A DNA stretch of 64,000 bases from Nocardioides nitrophenolicus (lineage in GTDB: Bacteria; Actinomycetota; Actinomycetes; Propionibacteriales; Nocardioidaceae). Position numbers and translations under genes: made by a program. Below are positions 20,041 through 29,571 of the stretch, piece by piece. The stretch's first letter is position 1; every line of letters starts with the position of its first letter. Location: the NCBI RefSeq assembly GCF_016907515.1, contig NZ_JAFBBY010000001.1, positions 868,001 through 932,000 of the forward strand, given 5' to 3'. The notes under the pieces were generated by a model that worked only from the letters and a program-made list of their open reading frames with translations, did not search any database and was not told the origin of the DNA.

Positions 20041-20430
20041 CTACCAGCTGCCGCCGGCGCCGCCGGCCTTGGAGTCGTCGGAGTCGGGGGCGGCCAGCTC
20101 ACCGGCGGCCTTGCGCGGGCCACCGAGCCACTGGTTCTCCGGCTCGAGCGCGTTCATGCTCAGGTCCTCGCCACGGGCCAGGGCCGGGGCGACGTAGAGC
20201 AGCGTGATGACGATGAAGACCAGCAGCGGGACGCCGCCGAGGTACAGCCAGGCGTGGAGTACGTCGATGTCGGGCTTGGCCTCCCAGCTCGCGGCACCGT
20301 TGCCGGGACGCGGCTCCGGGGTGTCGGCCGACGCGGAGCCCGCTCCGGCGACGACGAGCAGGGCGCTCACCCCGACGAGGGTGCACACGGCGAGCAGGCG
20401 GCGTACGGCAGTGCTGGTCACGTGCCGCAT
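20041..20430 (-). CDS. Small exported membrane protein of unknown function
   Basis: 129 aa: an N-terminal signal segment (LLAVCTLVGVSALLVVAGAG, cleavage after SASA), a short extracytoplasmic region, one transmembrane helix (VPLLVFIVITLLYVAPALA), then a Gly/Asp/Ser-rich C-terminal tail ending GGAGGSW. TAGCAT lies 7 nt before GTG 20421 (codon 4), so the true start may be that GTG with a leaderless mRNA. It precedes the DUF5130 gene and may anchor that protein to the membrane (inference from order only). Confidence 0.7.
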   Translation of the reverse strand: MRHVTSTAVRRLLAVCTLVGVSALLVVAGAGSASADTPEPRPGNGAASWEAKPDIDVLHAWLYLGGVPLLVFIVITLLYVAPALARGEDLSMNALEPENQWLGGPRKAAGELAAPDSDDSKAGGAGGSW

Positions 20431-20504
20431 GCTATCGGCTCCCGATCAGGCGTGCGGTAGTGGTGTCCGCGGCGGGCCTCAGGTCGCTTTGGGACACTGG
20501 GCGG

Positions 20505-21539
20505 ATGTCTGCTCTCCCCCTCCCCCTCGCCCTGGTCGCCACCGCCCCGACCAGCCCGTGCGCCGACGGTGAGACGGTCTGCGACCTGACCTGGGACGTC
20601 ACCGGGAACCGCCGGCTGGCGGAGTGGTCCGACGTCATCATCGGCAAGCCGCTCGCGATCATCGGCCTGGTCCTGCTCGGCGTGCTCGCCCGCTGGCTGC
20701 TGCACCGGGTGGTCGACCGGATCGCGCGGCGAGCCGAGCGCGGCGTGCTGCCGGAACGGGTCGAGAGCGCCGTGACCGCGCGCCGCAAGCAGCGCGCGGC
20801 GACCATGGGCGGGGTGCTGAAGAGCATCATCACGTTCATCGTGGTCGCGATCGTCGGCACCATGGTGCTCAGCGAGGTCGGCGTCGACATCGCGCCGATC
20901 ATCGCCAGCGCCGGCATCATCGGCATCGCGCTCGGCTTCGGCGCCCAGTCCCTGGTCAAGGACTTCCTGGCGGGCATCTTCATCTTCATCGAGGACCAGT
21001 ACGGCGTCGGCGATGTCGTCGACGTGGGCGACGCCAGCGGCACCGTCGAGGCGGTCACCCTGCGGATGACCCGGTTGCGCGACATCGAGGGCACCGTCTG
21101 GTACGTCCCCAACGGCGAGATCGTGCGGGTCGGCAACAAGAGCCAGAACTGGTCGCGTGCGGTCGTCGACGTCCGGGTCGGGTACGACGAGGACCTGGCC
21201 CGGGTGCAGCGGATCCTGCGCGAGGTCGCCCACGACCTGTGGGAGGACGACGAGTTCAGCCACGTGATCATCGAGGAGCCGGAGGTGACGGGCGTGGAGC
21301 TGATGGAGCCCGACTCGGTGACCATCCGGGCGATGGTCAAGACCGCGCCGCTCGAGCAGTGGGCGGTCGCGCGGGCGCTGCGGCAGCGGATCAAGGCCCG
21401 CTTCGACCACGAGGGGATCAAGGTGCCGTTCGCGCAGCGGGTGGTCTGGCACCGCGAGGACCACCGCGACCACGCTGACGACCAGCGTGACGATGCGAAG
21501 CAGGGGGCGGCGCGGTCCACCGTGAGCGACGAGGGATGA
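20505..21539 (+). CDS. Small-conductance mechanosensitive channel, MscS family
   Basis: 344-aa channel that opens on hypo-osmotic shock. Three membrane segments are visible, the pore-lining TM3 being GIIGIALGFGAQSLVKDFLAG with the Gly/Ala-packing pattern of MscS, followed by the beta domain (YGVGDVVDVG, GTVEAVTLRMTRLRDIEG, WYVPNGEI) and the alpha/beta domain. ATG 20505 gives an extracytoplasmic N-terminus containing two Cys (PCADGETVCD). It lies 8 bp upstream of the globin gene, so the two are probably co-transcribed. Confidence 0.92.
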   Translation: MSALPLPLALVATAPTSPCADGETVCDLTWDVTGNRRLAEWSDVIIGKPLAIIGLVLLGVLARWLLHRVVDRIARRAERGVLPERVESAVTARRKQRAATMGGVLKSIITFIVVAIVGTMVLSEVGVDIAPIIASAGIIGIALGFGAQSLVKDFLAGIFIFIEDQYGVGDVVDVGDASGTVEAVTLRMTRLRDIEGTVWYVPNGEIVRVGNKSQNWSRAVVDVRVGYDEDLARVQRILREVAHDLWEDDEFSHVIIEEPEVTGVELMEPDSVTIRAMVKTAPLEQWAVARALRQRIKARFDHEGIKVPFAQRVVWHREDHRDHADDQRDDAKQGAARSTVSDEG

Positions 21540-21546
21540 TGGATCG

Positions 21547-21930
21547 GTGAGCGACGAGACGAGCTTCTACGACGAGATCGGCGGGTTCGAGACCTTCCGC
21601 CGGATTGTCGCGAAGTTCTACGAGGGCGTGGCCGCCGACGAGGTGCTCCGCCCGATGTACCCGGAGGCCGACCTCGGCCCGGCCGAGGAGCGCTTCCTGC
21701 TCTTCCTGGTGCAGTACTGGGGCGGGCCGACGACCTACTCCGACAACCGCGGGCACCCCCGGCTGCGGATGAGGCACGCACCGTTCGCGGTCGACCTCGA
21801 CGCGCGGGACCGGTGGCTGCGGCACTTCCGCGCCGGTCTCGACAGCGTGGAGCTGACGCCGGAGCAGGACGCGCGCTTCTGGGAGTACGTCACGCACGCG
21901 GCCACGTTCATGGTGAACACCCCGGGCTGA
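21547..21930 (+). CDS. glbO: Group II truncated haemoglobin
   Basis: 127-aa trHbO. The proximal haem ligand is His77 (F8) in RMRHAPF; TyrB10 is Tyr25 in AKFYEG, TyrCD1 is Tyr38 in PMYPEADLG, and TrpG8 lies in RDRWLRHF, all hallmarks of GlbO. Group II globins bind O2 tightly and detoxify or sense reactive species. GTG start 8 bp after mscS. The order nitroreductase-like, pepN, globin parallels M. tuberculosis Rv2466c, Rv2467, Rv2470. Confidence 0.93.
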   Translation: MSDETSFYDEIGGFETFRRIVAKFYEGVAADEVLRPMYPEADLGPAEERFLLFLVQYWGGPTTYSDNRGHPRLRMRHAPFAVDLDARDRWLRHFRAGLDSVELTPEQDARFWEYVTHAATFMVNTPG

Positions 21931-21948
21931 GAATTTCTCCCGGCTCGA

Positions 21949-21973
21949 TGTAACACCCGGCCGGGGTCACGAC
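21949..21973 (+). promoter_or_regulatory. Possible ECF-sigma promoter
   Basis: TGTAACA (21949-21955) and CGAC (21970-21973) stand about 16 nt apart, resembling the AAC / CGT-like -35 and -10 elements of ECF promoters. It precedes the membrane-protein and sigma-factor pair, so autoregulation is possible. Weak, pattern-based call. Confidence 0.3.
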
Positions 21974-22021
21974 ATGTTCCGGTTGAGAGCACACCCGCCT
22001 CGTCCCTCAGCAGAGCAGGCC

Positions 22022-22708
22022 ATGACCCACGAACGCGCCACCGAGCGGCTCCGCGTCGACGTACCGACGCTCGAGCCCGACCCGGCGTTCCTCGGCATGC
22101 TCACCCACCTGAGTGCGACCTCGCAGGCCACGCTCCCCCGATCGACTCGGTCGGCCGGATTCCGCCTGGTGCTCGCGACCGGCTCCGTTGCCGTCATCGC
22201 GGCCGCCACCTGGGCAGCGGGCGTTCCCACCGGCGGAGGTGTCCCACACTCCCCCGCCGACAGCCCGACCCGGATCGGACCGTCCGGCACACCGAGTCCC
22301 GGCGACGTCGGAACCCCACACTCCGACGTCACCACCACGCCCGGCAGCCCCCTGTCCCCGGGGCTGCCGGGCAGCACTCCCTCCTCCGACTCCGAGCACG
22401 CCGCCGACCCCGGCGGCGCCGACGGGAGCAAGTCCCGCGGCTCGGACGACACCGGTCGCGACGACGACGCGCGCGGCGGACCGCCCCCGACCCACCCGGG
22501 CAAGGGCAAGGCGAAGGCCAAGGGCCACCACAAGGACAAGGCCCAGGGGAAGGCCAAGGGCCACGACCGCGAGCCGGGCGAGGGCGAGCAGGGCGACTCC
22601 CCGCGCGGGCCCGGCGTCTCGTCGGGCCAGTCCGGCCAGGGCAACCAGTCCGGCCAGGACGACGGCGACGACGACCAGGGCAGCGACCAGCAGCGGCCGA
22701 CGCACTGA
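22022..22708 (+). CDS. Single-pass membrane protein, possible anti-sigma factor
   Basis: 228 aa from ATG 22022 (ATG 21974 is an alternative). A cytoplasmic N-terminus (MTHERATERLRVDVPTLEPD) is followed by one membrane segment (LVLATGSVAVIAAATWAAG) and an extracytoplasmic, low-complexity tail: Pro/Gly/Ser-rich, then Lys/Gly-rich (KGKAKAKGHHKDKAQGKAKG), then Asp/Gln-rich. It lies 105 bp before an ECF sigma gene on the same strand, so an anti-sigma role is plausible, although no zinc-binding HxxxCxxC motif is present. Confidence 0.6.
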   Translation: MTHERATERLRVDVPTLEPDPAFLGMLTHLSATSQATLPRSTRSAGFRLVLATGSVAVIAAATWAAGVPTGGGVPHSPADSPTRIGPSGTPSPGDVGTPHSDVTTTPGSPLSPGLPGSTPSSDSEHAADPGGADGSKSRGSDDTGRDDDARGGPPPTHPGKGKAKAKGHHKDKAQGKAKGHDREPGEGEQGDSPRGPGVSSGQSGQGNQSGQDDGDDDQGSDQQRPTH

Positions 22709-22813
22709 CCACGGGGAAATGTCCCACTTCCCGCTCGCAGGCGGGACAATGGGCAGCGCGGTCCGGGGCAAGGTCCGGACCGTGCCAGAACGACAGGGGT
22801 GGGGACACGTCCG

Positions 22814-23347
22814 GTGCGGGCAGACGACGAGCTCGTCACTGCTGCCAAGCACGGTGACGCCGCAGCGTGGCGCGAGCTCTATCGCGACCACGCCGGTCGC
22901 CTGCTGCTGTGGCTGGAGGCCCGCTCCTCGCCCGGCGGCGAGGCGCCCGACGACATCGCGGCCGCGACCTGGCTGGTCGCCGCCGAGCGGATCGCCGACT
23001 TCCACGGCAGCGGCTCGGACTTCGGCGGCTGGCTGTTCGGCATCGCCCGCAAGCACCAGGCCAACGCCGGCCGCCGTACGGCCACCCGGACCAGGGGCTT
23101 CGACAGCCTCGCCGCCGATGCCGAGCACACCGCGCCCGGACCCGAGACCCGCATCCTGGCCGACGAGTGGGTACGCCGCGCGCTGGCCGAGCTGCCGCCC
23201 CGCGAGCGCGACGTGATCGCCTGTACCGAGGTGCTCGACCTCGATGTCGCCTCGACCGCCGCGGCGCTCGGCATGACGGCCGTGGCGGTGCGGGTGGCCC
23301 GGCACCGCGGCCTCAAGCGGCTGCGCACTCAGCTCGCCCCGGATTAG
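22814..23347 (+). CDS. ECF-type RNA polymerase sigma factor
   Basis: 177-aa sigma-70 family protein with region 2 (ELYRDHAGRLLLWLEAR, DDIAAATWLVAAERI) and region 4 (LAELPPRERDVIACTEVLD, TAAALGMTAVAVRVARHRG, the helix-turn-helix). GTG 22814 is chosen because AGGGGTGGGG lies at the right distance; GTG 22799 would add five residues. Its stop overlaps a KstR-like box of the next gene. Target regulon unknown. Confidence 0.88.
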   Translation: MRADDELVTAAKHGDAAAWRELYRDHAGRLLLWLEARSSPGGEAPDDIAAATWLVAAERIADFHGSGSDFGGWLFGIARKHQANAGRRTATRTRGFDSLAADAEHTAPGPETRILADEWVRRALAELPPRERDVIACTEVLDLDVASTAAALGMTAVAVRVARHRGLKRLRTQLAPD

Positions 23348-23358
23348 AACGCGTTCTA
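23345..23358. promoter_or_regulatory. KstR-like operator box
   Basis: TAGAACGCGTTCTA is a perfect 14-bp palindrome matching the TnnAACnnGTTnnA consensus of the TetR-family sterol regulator KstR of mycobacteria and rhodococci. It begins inside the sigma-factor stop codon and ends 10 bp before the enoyl-CoA hydratase ATG. Binding by KstR or a relative is inference. Confidence 0.6.
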
Positions 23359-23368
23359 TTCTGAGCGC

Positions 23369-24154
23369 ATGACGCTGCTCGTGGCCGACGACCGCCGGGT
23401 CCGCACCCTCACCCTGAACCGCCCCGAGGCGCTCAACGCCTTCAACGAGGAGCTGTACGACGCCACGGCGGAGGCGCTGCTCGCCGCCGCCGCGGACCCC
23501 GAGGTCGCCGTGGTCCTGCTGACCGGGTCCGGGCGCGCGTTCAGCGCGGGCACCGACCTGCTCGAGATGCACCGGCTGGCCACCGATCCGGACTTCCCCC
23601 GGGGCAAGCACGGGTTCATCGGCCTGGTCGACGCGCTGGTCGAGTTCCCCAAGCCGCTCGTGGTCGCCGTCAACGGGCTCGGCCTCGGCATCGGCGCGAC
23701 CATCCTCGGGTTCGCGGACCTGGGCTTCATGGCCGACGACGCCCGGCTCAAGTGCCCGTTCACCTCGCTCGGCGTGGCACCGGAGGCCGCGTCGTCGTAC
23801 CTGTTCCCGGCGTTGGTCGGCCGGCAGCACGCGGCCTGGGCGCTGCTGTCGTCGGAGTGGATCGGCGCGGCCGAGGCGCGTGCGATGGGCCTGGTGAAGG
23901 AGGTCTGCGCGCCCGGCGAGCTGCTGGCCACCGCCCGCCGGCACGCCGAGGTGCTCGCCGCGAAGCCGATCTCGTCGCTGGTCGCGGTCAAGCGCACCAT
24001 GGCCGAGCCGCACCGCGCAGCGATCCGGGCCGCCCGGGACCGCGAGAACGCCGCCTTCGCCGAGCTGATGGGCGGCCCCGCCAACCTCGAGGCCCTCGCC
24101 GCCTTCGCCGAGGGGCGGGAGCCCGACTTCACCTCGCTGCCACCGGGCTGGTGA
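23369..24154 (+). CDS. Enoyl-CoA hydratase/isomerase family protein
   Basis: 261-aa crotonase. The oxyanion-hole elements are AFSAGTDLLEM and the Gly-rich NGLGLGIGATILGFADL; the position of a catalytic Glu in FTSLGVAPEAASS resembles the isomerase (ECI) branch more than classic hydratases. A role in beta-oxidation of fatty acids or sterol side chains is likely. A perfect AAC-N2-GTT palindrome directly upstream suggests lipid-responsive repression. It converges with the thioesterase gene 21 bp downstream. Confidence 0.88.
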   Translation: MTLLVADDRRVRTLTLNRPEALNAFNEELYDATAEALLAAAADPEVAVVLLTGSGRAFSAGTDLLEMHRLATDPDFPRGKHGFIGLVDALVEFPKPLVVAVNGLGLGIGATILGFADLGFMADDARLKCPFTSLGVAPEAASSYLFPALVGRQHAAWALLSSEWIGAAEARAMGLVKEVCAPGELLATARRHAEVLAAKPISSLVAVKRTMAEPHRAAIRAARDRENAAFAELMGGPANLEALAAFAEGREPDFTSLPPGW

Positions 24155-24175
24155 GCCGGGCGGCACCCGGACGGC

Positions 24176-25081
24176 TCAGCCCACCACCATGTCGCCGAGG
24201 GCGTCGGCCAGCGCCTCGTGGAAGCCGGCGGGCGGCGTCACCGAGCGCTGCGTCTCGGCGTCGAAGAAGACCAGCACCACCTTCGAGCGCGCCAGCACCG
24301 CGCCCTGCGCGGACCGGTTGGTCCCGTCGGTGATCTCGGACTCGAGCGTGATCGACTTCGTGCCGATGCGCGAGACGACCGTCCAGCTGTCGTACGACTG
24401 CGGCCGGAGCACGATCGGCGCGACGTACTCGACGTCCGACCGCGCGATCACGCTCGCCATCCGCGGGAAGTCGGTGAGAGCCTGGCGCAGCCGCCCGAGG
24501 CTCGCGATCCGGGACTCCTGGAAGTACTCGAAGTACCGCACGTTGTTGACATGGCGGTAGATGTCGAGGTCGGAGAAGCGCACCTGCACCGGGTAGTGCG
24601 ACGCCCGGTCGCGGGGCACGTCGACGAGGACCGGCCGGGAGCGGACGTCGCCGAGCTCGGCGTACGGAGCCAGCGCGGCGCGCTCCTGGTCGTCGAGCCG
24701 GCGCGGCTGCTCGGTCGCGAGCACGAACGGCGCGAGCACCGTGCGGGCCCGCAGGTAGACGGCGCGGGTGCCGTCGGGCTGCTCCTCGAAGATCTCGTGG
24801 TCGAGGGTGAAGCTCGCCGTGCGGATCTCGCTGACCCACGACTCGATCGCCACCGACTGGAAGCGGAAGCGCAGCGGCGCGTGGAAGGTGACCTCGTGCC
24901 GGCGTACGACATAGGCGTCGTCGTGGTGATGCTCGACGCCCGCCGCGGTCCGGCAGGCGTGCAGCAGGGCGCCCCGTGCCTCCTGGAGGTAGTCGACGTA
25001 CTTCACGTTGTTGACGTGGTTCAGCTGGTCGATGTCTCCCCAGCGCAGGGGGCAGTCGTAGCGGTGCCGCACCCCGCTCAT
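24176..25081 (-). CDS. Acyl-CoA thioesterase with two hotdog domains
   Basis: 301-aa protein made of two 4-hydroxybenzoyl-CoA-type hotdog domains. Each has the active-site signature with Asp: domain 1 RWGDIDQLNHVNNVKYVDYL (about 14-33) and domain 2 RFSDLDIYRHVNNVRYFEYF (about 169-188). It would hydrolyse acyl-CoA to free acid and CoA. It is divergent from the thiolase gene across a 143-bp region holding a second AAC-N2-GTT box, so the two are probably co-regulated. Confidence 0.86.
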   Translation of the reverse strand: MSGVRHRYDCPLRWGDIDQLNHVNNVKYVDYLQEARGALLHACRTAAGVEHHHDDAYVVRRHEVTFHAPLRFRFQSVAIESWVSEIRTASFTLDHEIFEEQPDGTRAVYLRARTVLAPFVLATEQPRRLDDQERAALAPYAELGDVRSRPVLVDVPRDRASHYPVQVRFSDLDIYRHVNNVRYFEYFQESRIASLGRLRQALTDFPRMASVIARSDVEYVAPIVLRPQSYDSWTVVSRIGTKSITLESEITDGTNRSAQGAVLARSKVVLVFFDAETQRSVTPPAGFHEALADALGDMVVG

Positions 25082-25152
25082 GCTTCCAGACCCGGCGGCC
25101 GCCTGGGCCGCGACTCCGCATGCGGGACCCCGGCTGTGGTGTCCGCCACGAC

Positions 25153-25166
25153 CGGAACAGGTTCCA
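25153..25166. promoter_or_regulatory. Second KstR-like box between thioesterase and thiolase
   Basis: CGGAACAGGTTCCA contains an AAC-AG-GTT core inside GGAAC/GTTCC arms and fits TnnAACnnGTTnnA at all positions but the first. It lies in the divergent promoter region about 59 bp before the thiolase start. Same caution as for the box at 23345. Confidence 0.45.
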
Positions 25167-25224
25167 GTCGCGGCCCACTACGCTGTGGCCGTTTGTGCCC
25201 CGTCCCCCGCACCGAGGAGTCTCC

Positions 25225-26439
25225 ATGCCCGAGGCCGTCATCGTCTCCGCCGCCCGTACGCCGATCGGGCGCGCCAACAAGGGCTCGCTCAAGGACTTCC
25301 GCCCCGACGACCTGACCGCGTTCATCGCGCAGGCCGCTCTCGACAAGATCCCCGCCCTCGACCCGAGCGACGTCGACGACTTCTACCTCGGCGTCGGCCT
25401 GCCCGGCGGCGAGGCAGGCAACAACATGGCCCGGATCGTGACCACGCTGATGGGCACCGAGATCCCCGGCGCGACGATCACCCGCTACTGCTCCTCGTCG
25501 GTGCAGACCTCGCGGATGGCCTTCCACGCCATCAAGGCCGGTGAGGGCGACGTCTTCATCTCCGCCGGCGTCGAGACCGTGTCACGCTTCCAGTTCGGGA
25601 CCTCCGACCACCTCCCCAACACCAAGAACCCGCTGTTCGCCGACGCGCAGCAGCGCACCGAGAAGTACGCCGAGGGCGGCCAGGTCTGGCACGACCCGCG
25701 CGAGGACGGGCTGCTGCCCGACATCTACATCGCCATGGGCCAGACCGCCGAGAACGTCGCCAGCATTCGTGGGCTGCGGCGCGAGGACCTCGACCAGTTC
25801 GGCGTACGGTCCCAGAATCTCGCCGAGAAGGCCATCGCCGACGGCTTCTGGGCGCGTGAGATCACCCCGGTCACCCTCCCCGACGGGACCGTCGTCAGCA
25901 CCGACGACGGCCCGCGCGCCGGCGTGACCTACGACGCGCTCGCCCAGCTGCAGCCGGTCTTCCGCCCCGACGGCGTCGTGACCGCCGGCAACTGCTGCGC
26001 GCTCAACGACGGCGCCGCCGCGGTCGTCATCATGTCCGACACCAAGGCCGCCGAGCTCGGCCTGACCCCGCTCGCCCGGATCGTCTCCACCGGCGTCTCC
26101 GGTCTCTCCCCCGAGATCATGGGCCTCGGGCCGGTCGAGGCCACCCGCAACGCGCTGCGCAACGCGAACATGACGATCGACGACATCGACCTCGCCGAGA
26201 TCAACGAGGCCTTCGCAGCCCAGGTGCTGCCGTCCGCGGAGGACCTCGGCATCCCGATCGACAAGCTCAACGTCAACGGCGGCGCGATCGCCGTCGGCCA
26301 CCCCTTCGGCATGACCGGCGCCCGGCTGCAGAACACGCTGATCAACTCGCTGCAGTGGCACGACAAGTCCACCGGGCTGATCACCATGTGCGTCGGTGGC
26401 GGCCAGGGGATGGCGATGATCCTGGAGCGGCTCAGCTGA
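25225..26439 (+). CDS. Acetyl-CoA C-acyltransferase (thiolase)
   Basis: 404-aa thiolase that cleaves 3-ketoacyl-CoA in the last step of beta-oxidation. The acylated Cys is in TRYCSSSVQTSR, NEAFAAQ is the conserved loop, the base His is in GGAIAVGHPFGMTGAR, and the second catalytic Cys in CVGGGQGMA. Start ATG 25225 follows GAGGAG. The C-terminus is complete, and a copy of the palindromic repeat starts 4 bp after the stop. Together with the hydratase and thioesterase it forms a small acyl-CoA catabolism cluster. Confidence 0.94.
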   Translation: MPEAVIVSAARTPIGRANKGSLKDFRPDDLTAFIAQAALDKIPALDPSDVDDFYLGVGLPGGEAGNNMARIVTTLMGTEIPGATITRYCSSSVQTSRMAFHAIKAGEGDVFISAGVETVSRFQFGTSDHLPNTKNPLFADAQQRTEKYAEGGQVWHDPREDGLLPDIYIAMGQTAENVASIRGLRREDLDQFGVRSQNLAEKAIADGFWAREITPVTLPDGTVVSTDDGPRAGVTYDALAQLQPVFRPDGVVTAGNCCALNDGAAAVVIMSDTKAAELGLTPLARIVSTGVSGLSPEIMGLGPVEATRNALRNANMTIDDIDLAEINEAFAAQVLPSAEDLGIPIDKLNVNGGAIAVGHPFGMTGARLQNTLINSLQWHDKSTGLITMCVGGGQGMAMILERLS

Positions 26440-26442
26440 TCC

Positions 26443-26586
26443 GCCGACCCGGCAGAAGGTAGCTCAGGGTTCTGGCCGACCCGGCAGAAGGTCACCTCGG
26501 CATGGCCACTTTCTGCCGGGTCGGCGCGATTCGCGAGCCAGTTTCTGCCGGGTCGGCCAGAAAACCGGGCCAGTTTGTGCCGGGTC
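26443..26586. repeat. Palindromic repeat family, copy 2 (GACCCGGCAGAA type)
   Basis: Two left units starting GCCGACCCGGCAGAAGGT (26443 and 26475) are mirrored by three right units ending GCCGGGTCG. The inner stem has perfect 15-bp arms GCCGACCCGGCAGAA (26475-26489) and 26511-26525 around a 21-nt loop. Same core as the copy at 19518, with CCGACCC instead of CTGACCC. It directly follows the thiolase gene and runs into the GNAT remnant. Confidence 0.85.
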
Positions 26587-26594
26587 GCGAGCAG

Positions 26595-26771
26595 GGCGCG
26601 CCCGCGATCGAGGCCTATCCTCTCGACAACCGCGGCGCCAAGGTCGACCAGACCATGGCGTACGCCGGCCTGAAGGCCAACTTCGACGCGGCCGGCTTCC
26701 GCCACGTCGCCGACACGTCGTCGGTGCTGAGTGGACACCCGCGAGTACTGATGCGCCGCGATCTAGACTGA
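26595..26771 (+). pseudogene. C-terminal remnant of a GNAT N-acetyltransferase
   Basis: The frame reads GAPAIEAYPLDNRG, then MAYAGLKANFDAAGF, then SGHPRVLMRRDLD and stop. This is the typical C-terminus of an actinobacterial GNAT (last beta strands and the FxxAGF motif). The acetyl-CoA-binding half is absent; upstream of 26590 the frame runs into the palindromic repeat and makes no protein sense. The remnant therefore appears to have lost its 5' part at the repeat boundary. Confidence 0.72.
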
Positions 26772-26775
26772 CGCG

Positions 26776-27279
26776 GTGACGGAGGCGAAGGCGGCGTCCA
26801 ACCAGGAGCCACGCTGGCTCGACCAGGACCAGCAGCGGACCTGGCGATCGTTCCTGCTCGGCACCACCCTACTGCTGGACCGGCTCGACGAGGACCTGCG
26901 CCGCGAGCACGGTCTGTCGGCGGTCGAGTACGAGATCCTGGTCCGGCTCTCGGAGGCCGGCGGCACGCTGCGGATGGCTCAGCTCGCCGCCGCCCTCGCC
27001 CACAGCCGCAGCCGGGTCACCCACACCGTCAAGCGGATGGAGAACGCCGGCCTGGTCGCCCGCGAGGAGTCGCCCGACGACGGCCGCGGCGTCGACTGCC
27101 GGCTCACCGACGCGGGCCTCGCCACGCTGCGCACCGCCGCACCCGACCACGTGGAGACCGTGCGGCGCTCGCTCGTCGACCTCGTCGACGCCGCGGATCT
27201 CGAGGCACTGGGCCGGGTGATGGACGCGGTCTGCGATCAGCTCATCTGCGCGCACCCGGAGCGCGAGATCCGGTCCTAG
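26776..27279 (+). CDS. MarR family transcriptional regulator
   Basis: 167-aa winged-helix regulator. The recognition-helix region is LAAALAHSRSRVTHTVKRME and the wing NAGLVAREESPDDGRGVDCRLT is typical. No obvious ligand. TAGACT (26764-26769) stands 6 nt before the GTG and there is no Shine-Dalgarno, so the mRNA is probably leaderless and the promoter lies inside the GNAT remnant. Converges with ettA. Confidence 0.9.
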   Translation: MTEAKAASNQEPRWLDQDQQRTWRSFLLGTTLLLDRLDEDLRREHGLSAVEYEILVRLSEAGGTLRMAQLAAALAHSRSRVTHTVKRMENAGLVAREESPDDGRGVDCRLTDAGLATLRTAAPDHVETVRRSLVDLVDAADLEALGRVMDAVCDQLICAHPEREIRS

Positions 27280-27301
27280 CGCCCCGGCGCCGCCGACCGC
27301 G

Positions 27302-28984
<1,683 letters not shown>

Positions 28985-28993
28985 GCCCCAAAT

Positions 28994-29404
28994 CTACGCA
29001 GCGACGACCACGCCGTCGCGCTCGGGGTCGCTGCCCGGACCGGAGGCGGCGGCCTTGACGAAGCTGGAGGTGCCCCGGGTGAGGTCGTGACCGATCGTGA
29101 CGGCGTCGATCTCGAGCACGACCACCTCGCTGCCGCTCTTGTTGACGTAGGTGTGGTGGCCGAGTCGCCCGTGGACCACCACGGGGTCGCCTTGTCGCAG
29201 GGACGGCTCGGCGTGGGTGGCGAGACGGCGCCAGGCGCTGACGGCGTACCACTGGGTCTCGCCGTCGACCCAGGCGCCGGAGGAGCGGTTGAAGTGGCGG
29301 GGCGTGCAGCCCAGCCGGAAGTTGAGGACGGGCACGCCGCCGACCTCACGGAGCATCGGCGTCGTGCCGATCCAGCCCTGCACGGTGAGCATGGTCTGGT
29401 TCAT
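28994..29404 (-). CDS. Single-stranded DNA-binding protein, short paralogue
   Basis: 136-aa OB-fold protein of the SSB family (MLTVQGWIGTTPMLRE, NFRLGCTPRHFN, DGETQWYAVSAWRRLA, GDPVVVHGRLGHH). It lacks the acidic DDDIPF-like tip used by housekeeping SSB to recruit partners and ends VVVAA, so it resembles the SsbB-type paralogue. AGGGAGA precedes the ATG. The 167 bp upstream (29405-29571) hold its promoter region; I see no other feature there. Confidence 0.87.
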   Translation of the reverse strand: MNQTMLTVQGWIGTTPMLREVGGVPVLNFRLGCTPRHFNRSSGAWVDGETQWYAVSAWRRLATHAEPSLRQGDPVVVHGRLGHHTYVNKSGSEVVVLEIDAVTIGHDLTRGTSSFVKAAASGPGSDPERDGVVVAA

Positions 29405-29571
29405 CGGATCTCCCTTCGTCGCGCCGGTCGCGAGATCGACCGGGTGAGGCCGAGTCCACCCGATCGGTACGACGAAGACCATCGAGTCCCGCGCCGCTGT
29501 GGAGGGGCGCGGTGGAGAGCCGCGGCTGTGGAGAGCCGAGGGCTCGGCAGGAGACTGCTGAGACGCGTGGG

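Noticed and set aside
22730..22745. CCCGC-N6-GCGGG hairpin as terminator between the membrane protein and sigma gene
   Set aside because: Only 5 bp of stem, no T run, and it could equally be part of the sigma-gene promoter.
24153..24178. GAGCCG...CGGCTC as a strong terminator between hydratase and thioesterase genes
   Set aside because: Only 6-bp arms with a 13-nt loop; too weak to call.
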